From: Haematobia irritans
Taxonomy: Eukaryota; Arthropoda; Insecta; Diptera; Muscidae
Direction: 5' to 3'
Length of the DNA stretch: 64,000 nucleotides
Assembly: GCF_050003625.1 (NCBI RefSeq)
Contig: NC_134397.1
Coordinates: forward strand, 150,473,526 to 150,537,525
Positions 33,225 through 45,852 of this stretch are shown here, piece by piece (within the stretch, counting starts at the first letter, position 1; each line of letters begins with the position of its first letter). The position numbers were made by a program, and so were the translations under genes. Below the pieces are notes generated by a model that ran no database searches, had not been told where the DNA came from, and worked only from the letters and a program-made list of their open reading frames with translations.

Positions 33225-33755
33225 AATGTTGGACAATTAACTGAAACTGTTTCAAATAGTTTATAATAATTGGTAAGTCAATATGAAAAATTTTAGAGAA
33301 GTCAATAAATTTAAATATTTTTGCAGAAAACTAAAATTTTTGGATGCTACATTCTTGCAAACATTATGAAGCTGGCCGATGAAAAATGAATGGCTTATCA
33401 GAGTTTCCAGAAAGATTTCAAAGTGCAACCAATTAAAATTGTTAAAAACTTGATATTATCCCATATCATTAACTTCTGGATCACATCGTCAGTTTAATTT
33501 ACATCCTATTATCAGCTTAAAATGGATATTTGTGAATTCCTTCTGCTGGAAATCTATGCTAACACGCGGTCCATCACGTTCCTAATTTCAAATTGCCCGC
33601 ACATTAATTAGTTTCAATGCAGTTTTATGACACAAACAGGAAGGAAATCGAATTATCTATGCAAAAGTGTTTACAAATAATGTTTAAGATATTTAAAGTT
33701 TTGTTGATGTATTCTTATTTGTTGATATGTTTAATAAGATATTTATTTTTCAATT
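33225..33755. other. Repeat remnants flanking the 4.4-kb element
   Basis: CTGCAAACATTATGAAGCTGGCCGATG-type sequence (core GAAGCTGGCCGATGAAAAAT at 33370-33389) also occurs just left of the 4.4-kb element (28785-28815). The phrase CAAATAGTTTATAATAAT occurs at both 28180 and 33255. The element therefore inserted into, or between, copies of another repeat. No gene is seen. Confidence 0.5.
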
Positions 33756-34508
33756 ACCCTGCCAACTTTTTTTGAATTTGGGGGCGCTTCTGAGAATCCC
33801 CACTACGTCGAAAACAATCATATACGACATCAAAAACCAAGTTACTACGAAAAAGTTTCTCATCAGTGCAATTATTAGGTGCCTATTTAGATCAATTTCG
33901 AAGGACGCCAATAAGAACCCCTGCAAACTATCAGAAAAAGTGCATTTTAAGGTAATTGTAGAAGAATCATTGTGGTCAAGTAAAACACGATTGTGTAGAT
34001 GTTTATTGATTTGATTAAACATTTATAATTTCTTATAAATATTACATTTTTCGGTTTATCTCATCACATTTAACATAATTTTTTGCATTAATAAAAGAAT
34101 GATGTTGAGTTTTAAGTAGCAAGTTACATATTGCAGCGTCTATCAGACAGTTTGTTTATTTTCGATGGAGACAGCGTGCCTGGAAAAATATTTGAAAAAC
34201 GATCACTTTATTCTATTTGGAGAGTCGAAAATTGTTCACCATATACCTTTCACAATTTTAAGCGTAATATCTATGTTTTCAGAACTTTATTTTCGTTTTT
34301 ATTTAAATAAAATATAACAAGCTGGTTGCGCTTGGCGTTTCACAAAAAATAAAATGGCTCTTCTAACAGTAGTGATGGCAAAATACTTTCATGTACATTT
34401 TGTACTTTTTGATATGCTTCCCCCATCACAGTTCGCGATGGTTGTGGTGACATTTACGAGTCGGTGGTAGCGATGAGGATGAAATGGAACTTTGAAATGC
34501 TGGCAGGG
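33756..34508. mobile_element. CCCTGCCA-ended element, copy 2
   Basis: It runs from CCCTGCCAACTTTTTTTGAA to AAATGCTGGCAGGG, 753 bp, and is similar over its length to 25730-26495. The right flank is an interrupted family B MITE (TCCGGACGACAGTGGTCGTG), suggesting nesting there as well. Confidence 0.8.
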
Positions 34509-34640
34509 TCCGGACGACAGTGGTCGTGTCGAACATATTCCATATATTGACCACATTATAGGTTAAGTCCGAAGGGATAATCGATACTGCTGCATGTCTA
34601 TGGGATCGATAACACATTTATCGATTATTTTCTCATTAAT
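34509..34640 (+). mobile_element. MITE family B fragment
   Basis: TCCGGACGACAGTGGTCGTG through GATCGATAACACATTTATCG matches the interior left half of the copy at 17785-18025. The missing outer end lies at the junction with the CCCTGCCA element. Confidence 0.7.
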
Positions 34641-34647
34641 TTTCTCA

Positions 34648-35087
34648 TTAAATTAGCCGCTAAAATCGTAATTTTTTCACGATTAGTTTTCTTTAATAAT
34701 CCATTTTAAGGAATACAAAATTTTTTAAAATTTGCTTTGGGATATTCCCCACCAAGTTATAATAAAATCTGCAACAAATATATATAATTTTATGACTTTT
34801 TTTACTGATTTAGTTTTCACTTTAGCGATTTTAGCGGCTAAACTCGAACTTAATACCCACCTATAGGTGAGTAGTATGTTCGGTTTTTTCACCAAAACAC
34901 TAAATTAAAAGTACAAATATATTTATGAAGACGGTTATATTTTGATCGAGTCTTGCTAAATAATGGATGGAAAAGATCCCAGGAATTGATTGCAAATAAT
35001 TTTATATTTCTAAATTAGTTAATTAAAAAAAGTAACCGTGAAAACAAGCTGGTTTTCAACTTGAAAACTGAACATAGTACTCAGCTT
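34648..35087. mobile_element. Paired MITEs D3 and D2
   Basis: D3 (34648-34861, ending CGAACTTAATACCCACCT) is followed directly by D2 (34864-35087, AGGTGAGTAGTATGTTCGGT to ACATAGTACTCAGCTT). At 26496-26915 the same families also abut, but in the order D2 then D3. Confidence 0.8.
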
Positions 35088-35091
35088 ATAC

Positions 35092-35137
35092 ACGAGCACT
35101 GTCGTCCGGATAAACTTATAGTCTGCACGTCGCATTA
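35092..35137. mobile_element. MITE family B, terminal fragment
   Basis: CACGAGCACTGTCGTCCGGA followed by TAAACTTATAGTCTGCACGTCGCATT (core CTTATAGTCTGCACGTCGCA) is an outer end of family B. Confidence 0.65.
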
Positions 35138-36432
35138 CGGGAAAAAAAATTAGTCAGTAACTAGTACTTGTAATCAAATACTCGTTACATTCACAACACT
35201 TAGTTGGCTTATCACATTCGACAGTCTGCAAAAGAGAGAGGTCGCGTCGTTGTGTTCGTACTAGCAAGGCGTTTCGACCATCATGTTCTGACTTGGGGGA
35301 TATTTAATCATCTTTTTTTTATAAAACGCCCCTCAATATAAAAATATTTTGAACAAAATACATCTGATTTTTGTTAAAAGTGTTAATGAAACTGGACAAT
35401 TGCTTAGTACGGTTTGAGAATTAATGTTTGTTTGTATTCATTGGATTCTGTCCCTAAAATTATAAATTGCATAACAACGCCAGTGTGTATGTCGCCGTCG
35501 TCGTGGTGTGCGTGTATTTATTGAACGGGAGTAGGGGGATTATATTTTTCTTATTCCGTGAGAGACGAAATAACAAGAAAACTTATTGTTACCGGAGTTG
35601 GAGTGAATGTGGCGTGTTTGTATGTACGTTCATTACACAAATTGAACTCACCACGTACAAATTACAATTGAAAGCAGCACTTATCTACCAACCAACATAG
35701 CAACTGTGTATGTGAAACAAAGCCTTTGAAAGATGTTCGAAATAGTTAAAATTATAAAATCCGTCCAATGTTTTGATTTTGAATACCGTACTCTCTAACA
35801 CCACCTACACATTCGTAAAAAAACACATATGCCTGTGAAAAGTGCTTTTTGTTTTTACTCATAAATTGTTAAGAGTGGCGACGAGACTATTTAGTCTAAA
35901 TTTGATGAACTACAAAAACAATATTTTCATTAAATAAACGAAACATACGTGTATGTTGCATGCAAATCAAAAATAGACTTGAGGCACGGAATTGTAATCC
36001 AGCTACATTTTCAACGAAGAGGATATCACTCGGCCCATCTATATGGGAATATACATATGAAAATAAGGTAATTGCACTAGGTATGAGATCATGTTGATAG
36101 TTTATATACATTCATACCCATTTACTGTTGTAATGTTTGCGATATCAAAATAGATTTTGGCCTTTGGAATTAAATTATAAATATTCCAAGGATAACTCTT
36201 TTTTTCTACAAAAAATAACATATTTCGCATTTATCATACATTGGAAGAAAATTGCATTCTGTATAGACCAGTCAGCAATTTTTGAGACGGTTTCCCAGGT
36301 TGATCGCTATCAACCTCTAATTGTAACTGTAATTGATTGGTTAAAGAACATATTCTAATACAGTGTTAGTGTTGCCTGGTTGGGAGTTTCCCCCCATACA
36401 GATCTTCCGACTTTGCATTTTACTATGTGTTT
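35138..36432. other. Noncoding gap
   Basis: No gene is supported. The GC content rises slightly at 35220-35700, with an open frame of 77 codons at 35467-35700 that has no signature. This could be an untranslated exon but is not evidence enough. Confidence 0.4.
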
Positions 36433-36658
36433 AGGCATGTACTGTGTTCCCTTTTTGGCGTTGAAAATTTCGCGGTTACTTTATTAAAATAGCTTAATTT
36501 AAAGCAAACAAGTTAACTCCATTGATGCGCACGTTTTTCTTCATCGAGATTTAAAAGGAATATGTTTGATTTCATGTATAATATTAATTATTTCAGACAC
36601 AGTAATTGCGAAAATAATGTAATTTTCAACTCTAAAACCGAACATACTACCGGCCTTT
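36433..36658. mobile_element. MITE family D1, diverged copy
   Basis: AGGCATGTACTGTGTTCCCT on the left and ACCGAACATACTACCGGCCT on the right bracket the D1 interior (GCGGTTACTTTATTAAAATA). Both donor-like termini have decayed. Confidence 0.7.
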
Positions 36659-38240
36659 TGGTGTAACTTTTTATCATGGACTTCTGGGAAGAAGTTCCAA
36701 ATTTGTTTGAAGTTGTAAGGCGGTGTAGCTATGTCAGACTATTTTAATCACACTACAGCGGTCCATATTCGATACAATTCCCATATCTACCAATCTCCCC
36801 AATTGAATTAATTTCATTGCAATACGATTTGCCTTAAATTTTGAATCTAGTATTATTCGAAACTCATAAATAGATATGCCTACTATCTATTTTTGATATA
36901 GACAATTCTCCAAAATTTTTGCACAATTATAGAAAATACATCTATAGTAGAAAATACTCCTATGTCTGGGTATAATTTCATATTGTTCCCTGAATGAACC
37001 GTTCTCTTGATTTTACTTTTTCATCATTTGGAGACTGATATTAGCAATTGAAATTTACTTTGTGAACACGGTTTATACTGAACCATAAGAATAAGATCTT
37101 GGACTATTATGTACCCATTTTACAAATTTACCACCGAAAATACGAATTGTGCTTTTATTATCACCTGGTAGTAGACATTGTAAGGAATCTCAGACTGACT
37201 ATTAAATGTTTGAAATATGTACTATTCAAATTGACGTCTTCAGTCCGAAGTCCGTGATGGTTTTACATGTTCCACTTATTTATATTGGAAAATAATTACT
37301 TCAATCGCCTTTTGTGTGAATATAGTGCTAACAATAATAGTAACTTAATACAGGTGATACGAGTTTGAAATAATCTTTAGACACTTGAATGTTCTGAAAC
37401 GAAATTGAACCTATACGACTAATTAGCGCATAGTGATTCTATAACTCATTACACTATTTTGTATATAAATGACTGATAAACATAAATGCATGTGTACCAT
37501 TTCAGATTGTAGAATGAAATAATAGAAAACAATTGCTGGAATTCGAGATTGGAATCAACCCACCACTATATTTACAATTTACACAAATGTATGGAAAATA
37601 TGTACAATAAAAAGCATTGCAACGTGGAATTGTACTAAAAAGTATAAGTCCAAAGTAGAGAAAAAGCGTGCAGAAGACCATCAAACAAATAACCATCGTT
37701 ACCAATATTTATTCCACAAAATTGGTTAGTAAAGTACCCACTATGTATTGTTACGATGATTAATTAGGCTTCGGATTAATTTTTGTATTTTTAAAAACAA
37801 AATTGAATCCAAACATTTAATATTAACAACAACAATATAACCAGAGAAACAATCTGAAAAGCCGAAAACAATAACATTTCTATTAGCCGACTGCACCTAC
37901 CTATTCACCACGACCTCTCAGGTGTAAAGAGAATAAGAGAGGGCAATAGGCCACAATTTACTCTCCCATAAGTCGGAAACAAAACAGATAATGGAGAGGA
38001 TAGTAAAACAATAAAAACAAAAGCCAAATAGAATTAGCAACGTAACCAACAGTATTCTCAATCAAGTCAAATAATAGCAACAACATCAAGGGTGAAAACG
38101 AGACAGATTTAGTTTTGATACTCGCTCTCTGTCTCACGTTAACAGATACACACAACGTACGAATCGTATTCACCACTAAAACCGAGGTGTAACATTGTGG
38201 TGAGGTGAGAGAAGCTAGAACGAGAAAACCATACATCACT
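36659..38240. other. Noncoding gap upstream of the JAZF1-like exon
   Basis: No gene is supported in this AT-rich stretch. The last part, from about 38130, probably grades into promoter and 5' UTR. Confidence 0.45.
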
Positions 38241-38388
38241 GTGGGGACAACGAACAAAAGCAAGCAGCAAACCATCAGTTGGAGAAGAACGAGTCGAGTG
38301 GATTGTTCGTGTTAAGTTTGTTTTTGTGGTAGAAGAGCAAATAACGCAGCGAATTGTTGGCGATTCCGCAGTCTGCCTTAGAAGGGAC
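38241..38388 (+). promoter_or_regulatory. Probable 5' UTR of the JAZF1-like gene
   Basis: This is a purine-rich, less AT-rich leader immediately before the ATG, with GGGACATGG as a good start context. The transcription start is not determined. Confidence 0.4.
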
Positions 38389-38488
38389 ATGGCCGTCTTT
38401 TTGCTCAATATCTGTAAATTTAATGGCTGCGGAATCACATTTCCAAGTTTAGGAGATTTAATACAACACATCGAGGACACACATATTG
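38389..38488 (+). CDS. First coding exon of a JAZF1-type zinc-finger gene (partial)
   Basis: The exon encodes 33 residues, starting MAVFLLNICKFNGCGITFPS and continuing LGDLIQHIEDTHI. It ends in a consensus donor GTAAGT at 38489 with phase 1. The C-x4-C-x12-H-x4-H finger (C9, C14, H27, H32) and the phrase (F)P(S/T)L(G/A)DLI(Q/E)HIED are diagnostic for the N-terminus of JAZF1 (TIP27), a nuclear cofactor of orphan nuclear receptors and component linked to the NuA4 acetyltransferase complex. In Drosophila CG12054 is the homologue as I recall. The expected second part and the two C-terminal zinc fingers are not found in the remaining 25.5 kb, so the gene either runs past the right edge or this is an isolated fragment. 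The intact finger, start and splice site argue for a real exon. Confidence 0.88.
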
Positions 38489-40582
38489 GTAAGTTTATTA
38501 ACAAAAACATGAAGAAAAACCAAAAATCTATCAACAAAAAATGGAATACAGTGAGAATAGTGAATATTTCTAGTCGAAAATCAAAGTTTAAGATATTCGT
38601 GTATACACAAAAAATGGTGGCAAGTTTTTCTTACAAAAAAGAACTAAGTAGAAAGAATCAAGAACCAGTCTTTAAAGTATTGGGATATAATAGACGCCGT
38701 ATCGATCTGTGTCGAGTGATTTGTTAATTATTTGTTTTCACAATGCTTATTGTGTAGTTTTTAGTGTTTCCCCCATAGAATTAATTTTATTAAAAACGAA
38801 ACGAAGAAAAAAAAAAGGCATCTATGAAACCCGTACAATGTCCAACGTAAGCTTTTTAAGTTGTATATACCACAGAAAATTTTCAGTAATGCAGAGAGAA
38901 TGTATGTGCGTGCGTTTGTGTGCGAGCGAAATGTGTATAATATGATTTGGAGTGGGGAATTTACATGGTATCCTCGTAAATATCGAGTCTCAATTGAAGA
39001 ATTTGATTTGTGTCCATCCGTGGTGTTAAGCAGGGGCGGCTGTTTTAATGCGTTATGGTGTTTACACACTTTTTCTATGATCTATGGCTTCTGGACTGAA
39101 GAAGTGTTCTTTTTTTTGGTTCCTAGTTTTTTCTTCCTTCGTTTTCTTATAAAACGTCGTCTTCGTTCACCCCTTAAAGTCTGTCGTTTTCCATTTCCTC
39201 CCCTCTTCAATTACAGCTATCCACATCTCTTCATCATGTAGTGTGTGTACTAGTAACATACGTAGCGTCAGCTGTGTTTGGAAAAATCGATATTTGTGTT
39301 AGTTAGATGGGTGACTATTGAGCGAATGTGTGAGTGTGTGTTGTTGAGTGAGTGAAGAAGGTATTATATGCATATTGAAGGGCTGTCTCTCTCCCTCTTC
39401 TTAGTTTTGGGACCTGCTTTAAAGTTGTTTAGTACTTCATTCATTAAATTCTCCTTTTTTTAAGAGACGAGAGTTTTATATTAAATGCGCATCTTTAATA
39501 TCTGTTCCTGGTGGCAAAAGTCGTGCTATTATCAAATTGTTCTAAAGTTGACAAATCGTTTTATTGCTTCATAATTGGCCGAAACGTCATGTAATATTTT
39601 TCTAGACAAATTTGACAAAATCTTAGAACTTGTAATTCGATTTATGCTCTCGGTTAGTGATGACTTCTCTCATTTAATCTCTCGTTCTCTTTTCACCACA
39701 CATCCCACCACCCGCATTATAAGAGTTGATATAAACAAATTTTTTATGCCGGTGTTTTTAAAACACCTATCCATCCATCCATCCATCTGCATATACACAC
39801 ATCAGCAGCTTAATGAGGGTATTCTTAAATCTTCAGACGACGTGGAAAAAAATGATGAAAATCTGAACATTTTAACAGCGACGTCCCTGGCGGCAACCGA
39901 CGAGGTCGGTTTTTGTGGATTTAATGAATAAGTGCCGGTTCTGTATGATGATGGAGTATAGCACCAGACACTGGGTATTACGTATTTTTCCATGCACAAT
40001 CGGTCTGCAATAGACATTCACATAATAGGGGGATTCTTGGTGTTCGCAATAAACATTGACGGTGATGCAAACATCACCAAAGAAACAACGAGTTTCGTTG
40101 TAATATATGAAGGCTTAACAGTTCACTCCATATCACAAGTTTATTGAACTCGGCCATTATCGTTAATACATAAAAAAACTTCATGTCTGCCGGAATTACG
40201 ACAATCACTACTTATATAGAGGATAATTTAAATGTTTTTGTCTTGAATGGAGTTAATACCGATAATGTATTATAGATCTAAAGAAGTTGACATACGTTAA
40301 CTCAAACTAAATCCCCAATATTCACGGCTTAGTTAATAAACATATTGTATCGATGGTAGTCTAATTAATAACTGTTTATAGTGATTTCAGTTTTAAATTA
40401 AGTAACTATCTTTAGTGTCTATATAAATCACCCTTAACTGAGACGTGTGGCTTTATATATAACCCATTTTGTTTCTTGGGCATCCAGACGCAAATTATAT
40501 TCTATTTGTCGGAAACATGGATTTTGGTTTTCATATATAAACTGGATTAATATGCTGAAGATGATTAATATAGGTCATGTAC
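38489..40582. other. Long noncoding stretch, probable JAZF1 intron
   Basis: Apart from the weak exon candidate at 39837-39904, no coding sequence is supported. Microsatellites include ATCC repeats near 39771-39787 and TGTGTG-type runs near 39330. Confidence 0.45.
39837..39904 (+). CDS. Possible second exon of the JAZF1-like gene
   Basis: CTTCAG at 39831-39836 can serve as an acceptor and joins in phase with the first exon, giving DDVEKNDENLNILTATSLAA and TDE. The stretch is less AT-rich than its surroundings (GCGACGTCCCTGGCGGCAAC). The only nearby donor, GTCGGT at 39905, is weak. If there is no donor, the frame stops at 39931. I know no JAZF1 protein with this sequence, so this is only a candidate. 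Confidence 0.2.
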
Positions 40583-41007
40583 AGAGAATGAAGCCGCCGA
40601 GTCGCGCCGCCGACCATTTGTTCCCAGTCGACGCCGCCGCCGAATATGTCGACTCATCTCAACTAAAATTTAGCCCCCAATTAATTGAAAATATCGCTTT
40701 AAATCAGAAAAATGTGTTAATAATTTTCGTATTTTTGCCAAAATTTTGAACCTTCCCTCCACAATGAATCAATTTCAAGTTGCTATAATAATTTTGCAAA
40801 AAAAATAGCTCAAAAAATTAGAATGAAATGTAAATTTGATTGTAAGATTGGTTGTACAACTAATCTCATTAACATTCAAATAACTTCAAATTGATTTTAT
40901 AATGGATAATTGTCCGCCGCCGAATAGACATATTTATATTTATATCATATTTATATCGGCTTAGCCGTCAAGCCGCTGCCGACAAAAATGGGTCGGCTTC
41001 ATTCTCC
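40583..41007. mobile_element. 425-bp TIR element with 10-bp target duplication
   Basis: The left end is AGAGAATGAAGCCGCCGAGT and the right end reads GGTCGGCTTCATTCTCC, so the inverted repeat is (A/G)GAGAATGAAGCCG. The 10-bp sequence GGTCATGTAC flanks it exactly on both sides (40573-40582 and 41008-41017). The subterminal zones are rich in GCCGCCG while the core is AT-rich. A 9-10 bp duplication is typical of Mutator-like (MULE) elements. It is noncoding, and no second copy is visible in this window. Confidence 0.88.
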
Positions 41008-41017
41008 GGTCATGTAC

Positions 41018-44000
41018 ACCGATAACACAATTTTACTTCTTGAAGCCGTCAAATTTAAGTCTTAATGTAATTACATGGTCATATAAACCCATGACTTCAT
41101 GGTGCTTGGTAAAATTTCGGAGTGAAATACTTTCATTTTATTATATTATTACGTAATGTATTTTGCTATACTACAAAAAGTGCGGAAAAAGCTAAATGTT
41201 TAATTTTTACACAGATTCGTCGAAAGTGTATTCCTTTGAGATCTTAGAATTAGAAACTTGTGGCTAGATCTTGAGAAAACGGTGAAAGCGAAACAATTGC
41301 GAAGCAAATTCTTTGTTTTGATCAAAATATGAACTCGACCGGTACTCACTTTGCACAGATCTTCCTTTCTTTGAGTATGAGCAAGATTTTCCTCGTTTTG
41401 GTAGTCCATTGCAAAAAAATCGATGAATTGGACGTCCGTTCACCGTCTTCAATGATGTTTGGTTTTCTTGGAATATTGTTCGGAATGTCGTCTCGTCTTT
41501 TTCTTCAAAAAGAAATTTTAGATTTATAATGATTTGAATTTGTAAAATTTGGCTCGATACCACATCCCTGGTTACAAAAACAATAACGAATGTATCGAAG
41601 TATCCAAATAATATTTAGTAATTTTTTTTTTGGCTTTAAGAATTCAAGTCGTTTTAACTTTGGGAATATTTGTGAAGAGGATTGAATGTTATGGAGCGAA
41701 TGACTGTATTAAAATTAAACTGGGTTGTGGTTCGCTCCTTTGTAAGTCGCTTAAACTCTAAGCAATGGCGCTGTGTGAGGTATATGTGTTTAAAATGTTG
41801 ACACTGGTTGCTGTTTTTTCTATATGGTGATTTGGGTGGAGTATTGAATGGATTTTTCTTTCATATGCACTTTTTGGTCCAAATATATTTAATTCAACAA
41901 TCAAACAATTTTATATAAACTATCAGTCGGGACTAGGTTATGACGTAGTTAGCTGTAAATATATTAGGTAAAGAAACGGATAATCGTTTTACATATTTTT
42001 GTGCTAGAATCCTTCTCTTGCCAAAATGTTTGATAAGAATCTTTAATAGTATATTGTCCATTTTGCTTAATTAGTTTAAGCCCCATTGTGTATTTTGTGA
42101 ATTTAGTAGGTTGTTCTTCTGCTTACATATGTTCCATGTCTCGCGCTCCCTCTCTTAATTTCTTGTTTAAAATATTGTGATATTAGTAAGCTTTATTAAA
42201 TAAAATATGCTATGCTAAAAATACCATTCATTCAACATATTATCACAATTCAAATTATCATATCACATGCTAGTTATTACGTAATTATTATTGTAGGATA
42301 TATGAATGTATAATTATCTGCGGTGACGCACAGATCAAGAACACCCACATACCTCCTATATCTCAACCTATCTATCTATACTACCCTTTTTGTGTACAAC
42401 TACTAATAAGAACTAACCCTCGAACAAAATGAAAAACGTAATATCTTTTTTGTCTAACCTTTCTAAATTGTTAAACTTTTAAAATCAACTATATGCTGTA
42501 CAAAAGAACAAAAATAGACGGAACACAACAATAACCAAACGGACAAAACGAACTACAGAATATTTCAACGATGAAGTCAGATATGTTTTAAAATTTTAAG
42601 ACAACAACATGTGCTATAGTTTCTCACACTCCTTTCTGAGTTTAAATTGGGGAGTGTTTGGCAATGTCCTTTTGACGAGAGCCAACGCCACCTGTATGTG
42701 TGTGTATCTGTTCTACTTCCAAGGTTCGAATTATCAAAAAAGCAAGAAATAACTTTTATACTAAACTACAAAAGTGTTTTATTTATTTATGAATGCATCA
42801 AATGTCTGTATAGTGAGCGTGAAGAGTTGAGCAGTGTAAGCGAATAAATTGACAACACAGCGACAACTGTCCAATCCAATAGTAAATAATAAAGCCACAA
42901 CGTCAACAGCGGTAGCCAACATTCAATACATAAAATCTACTACCCCACCACCTATCCAACCACACCACCATATCAAGAAATCCCTTCAAAGTGTTCAATT
43001 ATTCAACATAGAACCATATCCTAAGAAAATCTAGAGGAGGATGAATTAATGTATAGAATGTGAAGGAGGACCGACGACGACCACAAGACAATAAAAACAC
43101 CACAAAGCACATAAACGGCAATGGGCAAAAAACAACCGAACCTCTCACATGCAAGATGAAGAGAAAAGAAAACCTCAATTACAAATATTATATTTTTTAC
43201 ATGTTTTGGATATTTCGTTTCTAATTTCGTTTGTAGCAAAAGAAATGTATGTGGTGCTTATCCATCCAGAAGGGGTATGTGGAAGATAATATACCATGAA
43301 TAACATTGATTTGTGTGATATTGAATGATGCTCAAGAGTCAGTCGTTAAGTCAGTCGTTCGATTCAGTCAGTGAGTCAGTCGGCATTTGATTTAAAAGAA
43401 AAAGTTCTTTAGACAAATTCCTAACAGTTTCAATTTTTATGTTGAGGAACATTTTTGCCCAGAAATTCTTCGAACGATTAATATGTCCCTGCTAGAATTG
43501 ATCTCGTTGCAAATATTATTCCTACACAAAATGTGTTTTTTGATTTAAGAGATGTAAAACGATTTTGTTGTATTGATATGTGCATGGGTTTCATGGAAAA
43601 TCCTTTTGAATTTTGTATTGGTATCCCTTGATAGCTTAGAAGTTGGCAGTGTACGGAATTTAAAGAAGGTATTTATATTAAAAATCGTTCCAATTATCGA
43701 TATTTTAAAACCATACAACAAAAACTTTAATAATGTCTATAAATAATGCAAGTTTCGGATGTTCACAATTGGAAGAATATTTGTAAAAAGTAAATATCGA
43801 TTTTTTTTATTAAAATGCTCATACTATAATTTATATTGACACTAAAAATAATGAAATAATATTATCTGATAGTTGTATTTAATTTATGATATTGGTGGAT
43901 GAAGACAAGATTCTCATTAAATACAGACATTTTGTATAAACAATATTTTAAATTGAACTGCATCTATGTCGCCTTATAATGTTATCGTTGTAAGACATAA

Positions 44001-45400
44001 ATTGTATTATATACAATAATTGGCTTTAATCGAAAATTTATTTAGCAACATTATTGCACAAATATTCTTCTGATTTGAGCAAGATATAAAGGCAATACCA
44101 TATACAGTATGTTTAAAATTGTCCTATGGGATTAAAATATCGATATATCATAATAACTATTTTGTCTTTGCCATATAGAACAATGCAACTACTATTAAAA
44201 GATGTAAGGATGTAAGATCTGTAATGATTGTAATCCATAGACTTAAATAAATAAATGAATAAAGAAATGAAGCCTCCAAAATAATAATAATATGACGTTG
44301 ACAACAATCAATCAGAGCATATATAATAAGAATTTGTATCCATAAATTCGTATTCGGTTTTATTTTTGTTACGTATATCATTGACGTTTTTGTATTTCTG
44401 ATTGAAGTTTACTAGTTAATTGATTAAGTTTTCAAGTAAACATTGTTCTAGTGGCAAAAATAAAGACATATATTGGAATTGACTAAATAGAAGCCCATAA
44501 TCATATTTCGTCGTTTCGTTAATAAATGCTATTTCAAATGTTTTGTACCAAAAACTCGTTAGGAAGACGGTTTATAGAAAATTATAATCTTTTGAAATAC
44601 TATCTTTGATGAAGAGGATACTTTTTTTGGGAAATCATTATCTTCATGAGATTTTGGTGCAATGCATTTTCTTGTGAGGTAACTTCACAATGTCATCTTA
44701 ATATTAGGGGGATTTTTTGAGGCGTCGTCGTATATGCCTATTGAAAAAGATTTATGGGGGTTCATTAGAGTTTTTTTTGATACTTAAAGAATTTCGTTAC
44801 TAACACCAATATTCCTTTTATATCAATATTGTTCTAGAATTATACGATACAAAAATATATTTATGCAGTGTTTAGGTCATATGAATATGAATACATTGGA
44901 AAGAAATTTGGTATGCTTGTGTAAAAAAGTTTGTAAGATAAAACTATCAAAATATTTTCGTTTTTTTTTTTTTGCAATAGAAATGTGATGATTTCGCTTG
45001 GCTCTAATTTTAATAAAACGATTTGTTTATTCATATGACTAGGAAATGAATTGAGAAAAGACGTTTTCCTCGTGATAATATTGGATCAATCTAAACGTCA
45101 TGTACCAAATTTCATTCCAATATCTTCATATTGTAGACCTCTACCACCTATCTATCATATACTTTGATTACAACAAGTATCCTTCCCTCCCCCATTTCCC
45201 TCTAATTTACTTCCTCTAAACTGATCCATATGTTACGGCTATATTTTTTGTATTTTGTCTATTTTAACAGATCTTATGAGGGTCCTTTTAATGATTTTGT
45301 ACTATCAAGAGTGCGTTTTGCGAACTAGTGGGCGTGGAGGCAGCTTGGCCACGCCCATTTTCAGTAAATAAATATATAACAAAAATAAATAAAGAAAGAA
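41018..45400. other. Long noncoding stretch before ephrin
   Basis: No gene can be supported. A GTCAGTCGTT/GTCAGTCAGTGAGTCAGTC cluster lies at 43336-43382. Short frames have no signature. Regulatory sequence for ephrin or intron sequence of the JAZF1-like gene is likely, but nothing specific is seen. Confidence 0.45.
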
Positions 45401-45429
45401 AGAAATCCTATCCTATGCACACACTATAT

Positions 45430-45852
45430 ATCTACAAATCGGTCGGAAGTCAGTCCTCTAGTTTAGAATTTTCTGAGGTTTTTTCCAACTTCCCATACAA
45501 GCCGAATCACACTGTACTGCGACGACGACGACGACGACATCGACGACGTATCAATAACAATCGAATAGTAAACAAAAGAGCATCATAAACAGCCGCCTAG
45601 TAGAAAACAGAGAAGCATTTACACCACTACTACTCTATAACTGTGTCATTTGCATCACATCATTCTCACCTGCTGAAACGCAACGCTTTGTTGTTGATCG
45701 TTCGGGTTATCTAGAAAGAAGAGATCATATTTCGTAATCCATAGCGAAAAGCCCCGATATACGATAAACGTCATATCGTTTCGCCCGACCAAAAGGCGGC
45801 GAAATCGATAAAAAAAAAACACTAAAAAGGATATAGAAGAGATACCAGTGAA
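45430..45852 (+). promoter_or_regulatory. Probable ephrin 5' UTR
   Basis: The leader before the ephrin ATG is less AT-rich than its surroundings and holds a run of GAC triplets at 45521-45550. It contains several short upstream open frames. Whether it is a single exon is unknown. Confidence 0.4.

Noticed and set aside
39575..39931. 118-codon ORF as a gene
   Set aside because: Most of it is low-complexity; only the last part (39837-39904) was kept, as a weak exon candidate.
41200..41563. ORFs on both strands near 41.2-41.6 kb
   Set aside because: No family signature, no splice context and average AT-rich composition.
45328..45588. 86-codon ORF with an arginine run before ephrin
   Set aside because: The arginines come from a GAC-type triplet repeat read in another frame; it is more likely 5' UTR.
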